DNA from: Lewinellaceae bacterium
Lineage (GTDB): Bacteria; Bacteroidota; Bacteroidia; Chitinophagales; Saprospiraceae
NCBI GenBank assembly: GCA_020636255.1
Contig: JACJYE010000004.1
Location: forward strand, 124,001 to 188,000
Direction of reading: 5' to 3'
Length of the DNA stretch: 64,000 nt
Positions 55,001-63,200 of the stretch are shown here, in pieces. Every line of letters begins with the position of its first letter. The first letter of the stretch is position 1. The notes under the pieces were generated by a model, which made no database searches, was not told where the DNA came from, and saw only the letters and a program-made list of their open reading frames with translations. The position numbers and the translations under genes were made by a program.

Positions 55001-56345
55001 GAAATTCCTGACGGAAGTTGTACTCTCCTTCCAGGGGCTGGCCCACCAGCGCGGCATCCACCTGGCCTTCGAACACGATGAAGAACAGATACTCGTATGG
55101 TACGACCGCGCTCAGATGGAAAAGGTCATGTACAACCTCCTGTCCAATGCCTTCAAATTCACGCCGGAGGGCGGCCGGATATCTGTACGGGCTCAACTAA
55201 CAGAGGATGGGCGTTCGATGGAGGTTTCCGTCAGGGATACCGGAGTAGGCATATCAGCAGAAGAACTGCCCCGGATCTTTGACCGGTTCTACCAGGGAAA
55301 GGAATCCCTGGGCGACTCCAGGCATAGCGGGACCGGTATCGGCCTGGCCTTGTGCCAGAATATCGTATCCCGGCATAAGGGCCTGATCACCGCCCAGAGC
55401 CAGAAAGGGCTGGGCTCTTCGTTCACCATCCAACTTCCTCTTGGCGAAAACCACCTGCCGGAAGACGAGAAGTTCCACGATTTTAAAAAGACTGAAGACC
55501 CCGACCATTACAGGTTATCCCTGGTCGAACCGCTGATGGAGCCTGCCAGGGCCGAGGGGCCGCAACCCGGCGTCAAGAACAGGCCCCTCCTGCTGATCGT
55601 AGAAGACAATGACGATATCAGGGCTTACCTGCGGGAATACCTCCAGCCGGGCTACCGCATTATCGAAGCGGGCAACGGAGAAGAAGCGCTCCAACTGGCA
55701 CTCGAACATGCACCCAGCCTCATCGTCAGCGATGTGGCTATGCCAAAAATGGATGGTATTACACTTTGCAGGCAGATCAAAACCAGTATGGCCACAAGCC
55801 ATATCCCCGTCATTCTGCTTACGGCGCGCACCTCTCTTATCTTTCGCATCAATGGGTTGGAAACCGGCGCCGACGACTACATAACCAAACCATTTAACAT
55901 CCAGCTGCTGAGCACCCGTATCCACAACCTGATCACCACGCGGAAAAAACTGCAGGAAAAATACTCCAGGGGAGAGGCCAACCTGTCACCCTCGGAGATC
56001 ACCGTCAACTCCCTTGATGAAGAGTTCCTGCAAAAAGCGATAAGCCTGGTGGAAAAACATATCGACGATAGCGAATTCTCTGTTGAAGACATGGCCAGGG
56101 CCCTGTTTATGAGCCGCATGCAGGTTTACCGCAAGCTGAAGGCCATCACCGGGCAATCACCCAATCATTTCATACGCACGATCAGGCTCAAACGAGCAGC
56201 CCAGCTGCTACTGGCCAACAGGTATACGGTATCGGAGATCACCTATCAGGTAGGGTTCCAGGATTTGAAGTATTTCCGCGAACGGTTTAAAAAGGAGTTC
56301 GGCATTAGCCCTTCGGAATATGCCGCTCAGCACAACGGCCTTTAG
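52092..56345 (+). CDS. Hybrid two-component system regulator (HTCS)
   Basis: 1417 residues. After a signal/anchor segment (about 1-26) come two-component-regulator propeller repeats (to about 700; repeated motifs such as LWIGTEKGLNRF and LWVGTENGLNYLE), a Y_Y_Y domain (about 770-835, YAYRLKGFDKDW) and a transmembrane helix near 845. The cytosolic part has HisKA with FFTNISHELRTPLTLI (phospho-His about 902), HATPase (FDRFYQGKE, GTGIGLALCQ), a receiver domain (LIVEDNDDIRA, phospho-Asp about 1214 in SDVAMPKMDG) and a C-terminal AraC HTH (about 1310-1417). HTCS proteins sense oligosaccharides in the periplasm and activate the neighbouring utilisation genes, here probably GH26, GH130 and epimerase. 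Confidence 0.95.
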   Translation: MTKSGICIILTGIMLLISIQWPAHCQSYRFEALPVASGLPNSTTNKLLQDRYGFLWVATWSGLVQYDGYNVRRYRHLPGQPKSLQSNKITCLFEDSKGRLWIGARNSGFYRFDREQDNFISYRKQAEDMNSLSNDNVWAIAEGPDGKLWIGTEKGLNRFDPETSQFIHYENLPTDQRSLSSSFIYDISMSSDGSLWIGTEDGLNRLAPGKNGSQPYFIRYNLSPESEKGIVKNPHNFIYRIKPSGLDPQVIWVGTKSGLKKVAFYDDLYCGIDIGYYLHAPEEPQSLSHNFVTDIMEQPVDEGGYQVWVATFQGLNLMDPKTGKFRRFFASDEEKEHALANNNIRALFQDQTGILWIGTDRGINKLNLKAKPFETLPLAHSANTNSKIITSLVNGGQPNTIWAGARGGGLNKLSLDGCPPQHYSLITPFGSDLNGFISCLSLSRGGRLWIATQGAGLISVAESSIPEKGCAIKQCRQYREGPGANDISDDYVMSVYETRDGAIWAGCWNGGLNRIGPNGELVETFKQTSDYSINLADNPNVHLLETIEHGEAFLWAGTRGGGLLKLKYDAVLHNLLLVRQYRFEASNAGSLSNDFINCIFLDSRERLWVGTENGLNYLERENHQARHLFEKDGLANDIIQSLLEDEDGNIWASTQAGLSRIRFEGDEAEVKNYDTYDGLADQYFYDGAACRNASGALIFGGLSGAHLFYPPQIKEDELPPKIALVDFRLFNQPIRPGQEYKGRAILPQSISSTDKICLTYRENVFSIEFAALHFAQPMKNKYAYRLKGFDKDWAYVDASHRIAHYTNLPYDDYEFQVKASNNDGIWTPEPYTLKLSISPPIWRTGWAYAFYCCLALIAFYGFWQLTLMRANFRHSLKLERLEREKLEEVNQAKFQFFTNISHELRTPLTLIISPLEELIKDYSGNKGLHRAYMRMHQNANKLLTMINQLLDIQKIEAGQLKLCAAEGNILKFLTEVVLSFQGLAHQRGIHLAFEHDEEQILVWYDRAQMEKVMYNLLSNAFKFTPEGGRISVRAQLTEDGRSMEVSVRDTGVGISAEELPRIFDRFYQGKESLGDSRHSGTGIGLALCQNIVSRHKGLITAQSQKGLGSSFTIQLPLGENHLPEDEKFHDFKKTEDPDHYRLSLVEPLMEPARAEGPQPGVKNRPLLLIVEDNDDIRAYLREYLQPGYRIIEAGNGEEALQLALEHAPSLIVSDVAMPKMDGITLCRQIKTSMATSHIPVILLTARTSLIFRINGLETGADDYITKPFNIQLLSTRIHNLITTRKKLQEKYSRGEANLSPSEITVNSLDEEFLQKAISLVEKHIDDSEFSVEDMARALFMSRMQVYRKLKAITGQSPNHFIRTIRLKRAAQLLLANRYTVSEITYQVGFQDLKYFRERFKKEFGISPSEYAAQHNGL

Positions 56346-56502
56346 GGGCCGGAGAAAAATAAGTTTCTCATTTCAGGCGAGCTATTTTTTCGCCAGGCAA
56401 GGCGCGAGGAGGGAAGATAGCCGGAGCTACCTGACCGACGAGCAACGCAGCCTGGCGGGAAAAGAGCCGTATCAAATGGGGAAGTTATTCTTCTCCGGCC
56501 CC
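56345..56502. repeat. Long palindromic element directly after HTCS stop codon
   Basis: Arms of about 29 bp (56345-56373 and 56474-56502), beginning GGGGCCGGAGAA on the left and ending TTCTCCGGCCCC on the right, pair with a few mismatches. Inner arms TTTTTTCGCCAGGC (56387 on) and GCCTGGCGGGAAAAG pair as well. The left arm begins at the last base of the TAG stop. The element could form a transcription terminator or be a non-coding repeat of the REP/MITE type; no target duplication was found. Confidence 0.65.
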
Positions 56503-56601
56503 TTAGTGTAAATTGTTACAAAAAACCCTCTAATTGTAAGAGTTTGACATCTGTCCGGAACGTTTTTTTAAGCTTCTTTTGAACAACCAGATAGATGAAC
56601 C

Positions 56602-57744
56602 ATGAATAAGCTTTACTTTGCGGGCCTCCTCCTTTTGCTGTGCACCACTTACCTTCCTCTGCCTGCCGTTGCTCAAAACAAATACAAACACCCCCCCCTT
56701 ACGGACCAGCACGCCCACCGCAACGTGCGCGCCCTGTACGCCAATCTGCAGGAGATAGCCGGGCAGGGTATCCTCTTCGGGCATCAGGATGCACTGGCCT
56801 ATGGGGTGATGTGGAAGGAAGAAGAAGGGCGGTCCGACGTAAAGGACGTGTGTGGCGCCTACCCTGCCGTCTTCGGCTGGGATGTCAGCAAACTGGGAAA
56901 AAGCCGGTACAATATCGACACCGTCTACTTCGAGAAGATGCGCCACTGGATACTGGAGGCCTATAAAATGGGAGCCGTAAATACTATCAGCTGGCACATG
57001 GACAACCCGGTGAGCGGCGGTACCGCCTGGGATACCGTTTCAGCTGTGGCAGCCATCCTGCCCGGAGGCCCCAAACATGAGATGTATGTTGCCCAGCTGG
57101 GCCTGTTCGCCAGCTTCGTGAAAAGCCTCCGGGCCGGCTTCCCCCGGAAACCCGTCCCCATTATTTTTCGCCCGTTCCACGAACAGTCGGGGCCCTGGTT
57201 CTGGTGGGGAAAAGGCAATTGCAGCGCCGAAGAATACAAAGCGCTGTGGCGCTTTACCGTTGAATACCTCCGGGATACCATTGGGTTGAATAACCTGCTC
57301 TACGCCTATTCGCCCGATATTGTAGAAAGCGCCGAACACTACCTCGAGTTCTATCCCGGTGACGAATACGTCGACATCCTCGGCCTGGACGATTACCGGG
57401 ATGTCGAACTGCTGAGCGGACAGGAAGCCCTTACCCGAAGGCTCGAGCTGGTCACCAGGCTGGCAGCAGAAAAAGGCAAAGTGGCCGCACTTACCGAAAC
57501 GGGTTACGAGGGTATTCCCGATTCGTCGTGGTGGACCGATGTTCTGCTCAGGCGCATAAAGGCCAGCCCGGAGGCGCAAAAGATCGCATACCTGCTGGTA
57601 TGGCGTAATGCGAACCCCAAACACCACTACGCCCCCTACCCCGGGCATGGCAGCGCCCCCAATTTCGTAGCCTTCAAATCGGACCCCGCCCTCTTGTTCC
57701 AGGACAATATGCCAAAGATGTACCGCTTTCCAAAAAAGAAATAG
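56602..57744 (+). CDS. GH26 beta-mannanase, secreted
   Basis: 380 residues, signal peptide about 1-25 (ending AVAQ). The GH26 barrel is marked by GILFGHQDALAYG near the N-terminus, AVFGWDVSKLG, IFRPFHEQSGPWFWWG with acid/base Glu194, and ALTETGYEG with nucleophile Glu299. It hydrolyses beta-1,4-mannan to oligosaccharides, mainly mannobiose in homologues that pair with an epimerase. There is no T9SS tail or lipobox. It is the first gene of a tight operon with the GH130 phosphorylase (10 bases downstream) and the epimerase. Confidence 0.93.
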   Translation: MNKLYFAGLLLLLCTTYLPLPAVAQNKYKHPPLTDQHAHRNVRALYANLQEIAGQGILFGHQDALAYGVMWKEEEGRSDVKDVCGAYPAVFGWDVSKLGKSRYNIDTVYFEKMRHWILEAYKMGAVNTISWHMDNPVSGGTAWDTVSAVAAILPGGPKHEMYVAQLGLFASFVKSLRAGFPRKPVPIIFRPFHEQSGPWFWWGKGNCSAEEYKALWRFTVEYLRDTIGLNNLLYAYSPDIVESAEHYLEFYPGDEYVDILGLDDYRDVELLSGQEALTRRLELVTRLAAEKGKVAALTETGYEGIPDSSWWTDVLLRRIKASPEAQKIAYLLVWRNANPKHHYAPYPGHGSAPNFVAFKSDPALLFQDNMPKMYRFPKKK

Positions 57745-57754
57745 CAACTTCAAT

Positions 57755-58975
57755 ATGGCCAAAGACAACAACTTCAACATGCAGATTTCCAGGCTTTTCC
57801 ACGAACAGGAAATGTTACTGAGCAGAAAGAACGAACCTCTGGGTTATGCAAACGGCATCTACCAACGCTATCGCTATCCGGCCATTACGGCCGGGCACAC
57901 GCCAGTTTTCTGGCGTTACGCGCTCGACGAGGCGGAGAACCCCTTTCTGATGGAGCGGCAGGGCATCAATGCCACTTTTAATGCCGGGGCCATGTATCTG
58001 GACGGGCGCTATCTGGTGATGGCCCGGGTTGAGGGCAACGACCGAAAATCATTCTTCGCCATCGCAGAAAGCCCCAATGGCATCGACAACTTCCGCTTCT
58101 GGAAATACCCGGTACGCCTGCCTGAAACGGATGACCCCGACACCAATGTCTACGACATGCGCCTTTGCCCACACGAAGATGGCTGGATATACGGCCTGTT
58201 CTGCACCGAACGAAAAGACAAAAGCAAGCCTCACGATACCACCGCAGCAGTTGCCCAATGCGGCATTGCCAGAACACGAGACCTCATACATTGGGAGCGG
58301 CTGCCCGACCTGATCTCCCATTCCGGCCAACAGCGCAACGTAGTGTTGCACCCCGAATTCGTCGATGGCCGCTACGCCTTGTACACCCGGCCCCAGGACG
58401 GATTCATCGAAGTGGGCAGCGGCGGCGGAATAGGCTGGGGCCTTACAGACAGTATGGAACGGGCCGAGGCCTCGAACGAAACCATTATGGACGGCAAAGT
58501 GTACCACACCATCAAGGAAGTGAAGAACGGCCTGGGGCCGGCGCCGATCAAGACGGAAAAAGGCTGGCTGCACCTTGCTCATGGCGTGCGCAATACAGCC
58601 TCCGGCCTGCGCTATGTATTATACGTTTTCATGGCAAGCCTGGCCGAGCCCTGGAAAACCACCCATCGCCCTGCAGGGCATTTCCTGGCCCCTGCCGGCG
58701 ACGAATACATCGGTGATGTCGGCAACGTCGTCTTCAGCAACGGTTGGATCATCAACGAACGGCAGGAGGTATTCATCTATTACGGTTCCTCGGATACGCG
58801 CCTGCACGTCGCGACGACAAGCCTGGAGCGGTTGGTGGACTATGCGGTGAACAGTCCTGAAGACGGGCTGCGGTCGGTTGCCAGTGTAGAACAACGGATC
58901 GCATTGATTGACAGGAACCTTCCCATTCTGGAAAAATTGATCGCTGATGGACAAATACCGAACCCCGCCTTATGA
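57755..58975 (+). CDS. GH130 4-O-beta-D-mannosyl-D-glucose phosphorylase
   Basis: 406 residues, no signal peptide, so cytosolic. A five-bladed propeller of the GH130 type: NATFNAGAMYLDGRYLVMARVEG, then NVYDMRLCPHEDGWIYG, where the Asp (about 134) corresponds to the known general acid of MGP enzymes, GPAPIKTEKGWLHLAHGVR and a final GDVGNVVFSNGW. This pattern fits subfamily GH130_1, which phosphorolyses mannosyl-beta-1,4-glucose to mannose-1-phosphate and glucose. The adjacent epimerase makes that substrate from mannobiose, which supports the call. GH130_2 mannooligosaccharide phosphorylase is a less likely alternative. Its 3' end overlaps the epimerase gene by 29 bases. Confidence 0.9.
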   Translation: MAKDNNFNMQISRLFHEQEMLLSRKNEPLGYANGIYQRYRYPAITAGHTPVFWRYALDEAENPFLMERQGINATFNAGAMYLDGRYLVMARVEGNDRKSFFAIAESPNGIDNFRFWKYPVRLPETDDPDTNVYDMRLCPHEDGWIYGLFCTERKDKSKPHDTTAAVAQCGIARTRDLIHWERLPDLISHSGQQRNVVLHPEFVDGRYALYTRPQDGFIEVGSGGGIGWGLTDSMERAEASNETIMDGKVYHTIKEVKNGLGPAPIKTEKGWLHLAHGVRNTASGLRYVLYVFMASLAEPWKTTHRPAGHFLAPAGDEYIGDVGNVVFSNGWIINERQEVFIYYGSSDTRLHVATTSLERLVDYAVNSPEDGLRSVASVEQRIALIDRNLPILEKLIADGQIPNPAL

Positions 58976-60197
58976 GCAAAGTGTGCTTACCACTGGCCTG
59001 GTTACTGCCGCCGAAGAGGAGCTCGAAGCCATACTAGGCTGGTGGGCCCAACGGATGCCCGACAGGGAGAACGGAGGCTTTTACGGCCGCATTGACGGCA
59101 AAGGGCGGCTGCATCCACATGCCGACAAAGGCGTGATACTCCATACGCGTATCCTTTGGTCCTTTGCTGCAGCGGCGAGGGTAGCCGGGCAAGCTGACTA
59201 CCGCAGCCTGGCCGATCAAGCCTACCGTTATCTCATGGACAATTTCCGGGACCCGCTGCACGGAGGTGTATTTTGGATGCTCGATTACCAGGGCGCTCCA
59301 CTTCAAGGCAGAAAACAGGTATATGCCCAGGCCTTCGCCATTTACGCCCTGGCAGAATACTTTGCCCTCACCGGCAGTGAAACCGCTTTGGAGGCTGCCT
59401 TTGAGCTGTTCTGGCTGGTTGAAAAATATAGCCGCGACCTCATCCGCGGGGGATATTACGAAGCCTTCGAACAAGACTGGCGCCCCGCAGCCGACTTACG
59501 CCTAAGCGACAAGGAACCTCAGGCCGCCAAAACCATGAACACCCACCTGCACGTCCTGGAAGCTTATACCCGCCTGTACGAGGTGAGCAAAGACGAAGCC
59601 GTGAAAGAAGGGCTCCTTCAACTGGCATACCTGATGCATGAGCGCTTCCTCGATGCGGGCGCCCACAGCCTGCATCTCTTCTTCACAGAGCAATGGGAAT
59701 GCCTGTCCGACGAAATATCTTTCGGCCACAACATTGAATATAGCTGGTTGTCGACAGAAGCGGCTATCGCCTTAAAGGATGACAAGCTTTTCGATACCGT
59801 CGGCCCGGCGGCGGTGCGAATGGCGGATACCGTGCTACGCACCGGTATCGATAACGAAGGGGCCCTGGCGAATGAAGCCCGGCCTGGCAAAGGCATTACA
59901 GATCCTGATAAGCACTGGTGGCCTCAGGCGGAAGCCGTAGTGGGATTTATCAATGCCTGGCAATTGAGCGGCGAGAACCGCTTTCTGGAAGCCGCGCTGA
60001 ATTGCTGGGCCTTCATAGAGAAACGAGTCAAGGCCCCCAAGTTGGGCGAATGGTACTGGGGCGTGGGGCGCGACGGGCAGCCGATGGAAAGCGAAGACAT
60101 CGCCGGCCCATGGAAAGCCCCTTACCACAATAGCCGAATGTGCCTGGAGACTATGAAAAGGATGGGCTCGGTCAACGGAAGAGCCTACCCGGGCTAA
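58947..60197 (+). CDS. Cellobiose/mannobiose 2-epimerase (AGE family)
   Basis: 416 residues, no signal peptide. Alpha/alpha-barrel of the N-acylglucosamine 2-epimerase family. Marks of the cellobiose 2-epimerase branch: ENGGFYGRIDGKG, LHTRILWSFAAA, TMNTHLHVLEAYTRLY, SFGHNIEYSWLSTEAA and APYHNSRMCLETM; the His in NTHLH, FGHNIE and PYHNSR correspond to the catalytic histidines of the family. In mannan operons this enzyme turns mannobiose into mannosyl-glucose for the GH130 phosphorylase. Its start lies inside the GH130 gene. It ends 7 bases from the stop of the convergent HTCS gene. Confidence 0.92.
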   Translation: MDKYRTPPYEQSVLTTGLVTAAEEELEAILGWWAQRMPDRENGGFYGRIDGKGRLHPHADKGVILHTRILWSFAAAARVAGQADYRSLADQAYRYLMDNFRDPLHGGVFWMLDYQGAPLQGRKQVYAQAFAIYALAEYFALTGSETALEAAFELFWLVEKYSRDLIRGGYYEAFEQDWRPAADLRLSDKEPQAAKTMNTHLHVLEAYTRLYEVSKDEAVKEGLLQLAYLMHERFLDAGAHSLHLFFTEQWECLSDEISFGHNIEYSWLSTEAAIALKDDKLFDTVGPAAVRMADTVLRTGIDNEGALANEARPGKGITDPDKHWWPQAEAVVGFINAWQLSGENRFLEAALNCWAFIEKRVKAPKLGEWYWGVGRDGQPMESEDIAGPWKAPYHNSRMCLETMKRMGSVNGRAYPG

Positions 60198-60204
60198 GGA
60201 GCTG

Positions 60205-63200
60205 TCAGGCTTCCAGCCCTTCGACAAACTCCGTAGGCGTCATGCCGAACTCCTGGCGGAATACCCGGCTGAAAGAGTTGGGCAGGTCGTACCCCACCTG
60301 GTAGGCCACCTCCGATATGGTGATCTTTTTCTGGGCCAGAAGGTCTTTCGCCCGTTTCATCCGGAATGATTTTAACAGTTCACTGGGCGTCTTGCCGGTG
60401 AGTTGTTTTACTTTACGGATAAAGTGCATGTGACTGAGATGGACCATTTCGCACATCTTATTGACGTTGAAATCGGAGTCGTCGATATGGTTTTCCATGA
60501 TCTCCGCCAGGCGCAGCAGCATCTCTTCATCGGGCGAGGCCACCTCTATTTCCCTGGGGTTGAGTATAAAGTCCCGGTTGTATTTCCTGCGTAGCTGCTG
60601 CCGCTGCTTCAGGAGGTTTTGAATGCGCACCTGCAGTAGTTCGGGGTTAAAAGGCTTGGTGATATAGTCATCTGCTCCGGTCTCGTACCCCGCCATTTTC
60701 TGGTCGTCCATGATCTTGGCCGTCAACAGGATGACAGGTATATGGCTGGTGGCGAAGCTCGACTTGATCAGTTTGCAAAATTCAAGCCCGTCCATTTGGG
60801 GCATCATCACATCGCTTAGGATGAGGTCGAGGTCGTACTCCTGGGCTTTTTCCAGGGCTTCCAACCCGTTACCTGCTGTCAGCAGTTCGTAATTTGCGGA
60901 CAGGATACTATATAAAAAGCCCAGCATATCATGGTTATCCTCTACGATCAGGATCTTCGCACGCGATTGGGGGGCCTTGCCGTTCTTGTGAGGCGGTGGG
61001 CCCGTATCCCTTCGCTCAGGTGAAACACCCTGCTCTGTAAAAGAGGCTTGAAGCGACTGTACTTCCAGCAAAGTGTCCATAAGTTTGGGCAGGCTAAGCG
61101 GAGGTAGCTGGATGTCAGCCTCTTTGTCCGGTTCCAGCAGCGGGAAAAAGATATAAAAACGCGCGCCCTCACCCCTGATGCTTTCTGCCCGTATACTGCC
61201 ACCCTGCGCAATAGCCAGGTCCTTTATGAAAGACAGCCCTATGCCAGAGCTGAATTCCTTTCGGCTGAGTGCGGCCGTATAGTAATAAGGGTCGAAAATA
61301 TGCTCCAGCGCCTCATTAGGGATTCCTTCGCCGGTATCTTCCACTACCAGTTTCAGAAAGGAGCCGCCCGCATCGGGAACCATGGCCTCCGCAGCGGTAG
61401 CCTCACTCAGGCAGACGCCGATCTTTCCACCATTAGGGGTATGTTTAAAAGCGTTAGACACCAGGTTAGTGATGATCTTTTCAACTTTGTCGGGGTCGAG
61501 CAACACCGGGCTGCCGTTCGTTTCATGGCGAAAGGAAAGCTCGATATCTCTTTCAACGGCCAGGTTCTCGAACAGCCCCAGTATGTTGTGTATAAAATCG
61601 GGAAGCACCAGCGGCTGGAGGTTCAGTTCCAGGGAACTCTGTTCTATCCGGCGGATCTCAAGCAACTGGTTGATCAGTTTCAGCAAGCGCGAGGCATTGC
61701 GTTGAATGATACCGTAAAGGTTGCGGCGTTCGTTTTCGGTATGCCGGGCAGCTTCGTCGCGCAACTGCTCGGCAGGGCCCAGGATCAGGGTAAGCGGGGT
61801 GCGAAGCTCATGTGAAATATTCGTAAAGAACTTGAGCTTCGCCCTGGACAATTCTTCTACCCTGACGACCATTTCTCCGAGTTTATCCCGCTGGTTGCGG
61901 ATTTCCTCGTTCATTTCCTCCAGGTTTTTATTGCTGGCCTCCAGCTTATGCGCCTGGACGAGGATATGCTCTTTTTGCAAGAGGATCTCCTCTTTCTGCG
62001 ATTCGATCTTTTGGGTCTTAGCCTTCAGTTTCTCGTTAGCATGGCTCAGCGACAGGTTCAATATTTCCAGCTTCTTTTTCTTTGAAAGCACGCGATACTC
62101 ATAAATGCCCAGTGTGAACAGAAAAGCCAGCATCAACAGGATAAACCAGGCCTGCTTCCAAACGGGAGGCTGTACTGCAAAAGCGACAACGGCAGGTGTC
62201 GGGTCAATGTTGAAATCGAGGTCGCGTGCGCGCACTTCCAGAACGTATTTCCCGCTCTTCAGCTTGACAAAAGTATGGTGCTGCTCGGTCGAGAAAGGGG
62301 ACCACTTACCGCCGTTGAGCCGGTAGGAATAGGCCAGGCGCTGGCTGGCCGACTGCGCGAAAAAATCATTGCCCTCCCATTCGACGACCGTATTGCCTTC
62401 CGGAGAGACCTTTTCAGAATAGAGGGTGACCTTCGTATCAGGCGGGATATCATCCGGAATATAGCGGTAGGTATAAAAGTTGCGAAAAGCGCCCTTCTGG
62501 TTCTTGCTATGGCTGAACGCCCGTCGTTTCCAGCTTCGGCTGGAATGGTTCACCCATATAGCGCCCTGGCTATCGTGAAAGATATTGCCTCCTTCAAAAT
62601 CCATGTTCAGCTCTTCCGGAAAGATGTTGGACACCCAGCTTATGCCATCGAAGCGCGAGATATTGTTTTCAGTGGCCACCAGGAGGCAACTATCGGAAAT
62701 AGCATCTATGCTGATCACGGTATTGCAGGGCAGGCCGTCATCGGTATCGTAATTTTTCCAGTCTTCTCCGTCATAAATAAATACGCCATAATACCGGGAC
62801 CCGACGATCAGCTTATGCTGATACGTATGCACGACATTAACATACTGCCTCAGGCGCTCGTCGTTGGGGCGCCCCCATTGCTTCCCATCGTAATAATAAA
62901 GGCTCCCCCCTCCCAGCCATATCCTGCCATCGGGCGACTGCCCGATGCCGTAGGCGTTCGATTGCATCAGGCCGTTCTCGTGATAGATATGGTGTATCCA
63001 GTGGAGTTCCTCCGACTGAGGGTTAGGTAGCTGTAGCACGCCTCCGAGGTGTCCTTTGTCAGGTTCACTATCGACGCTGCCGCCAAACCACAACGCACCG
63101 TCCCGGCTCTCGAACACTGCCCGGTAATCAATCCCCCAGGAAAGTTTGGGGTGCAGGTGTTTCTCCCAGCGCCCGTTTTTCAGCACCGCCGTTGCGGCCC

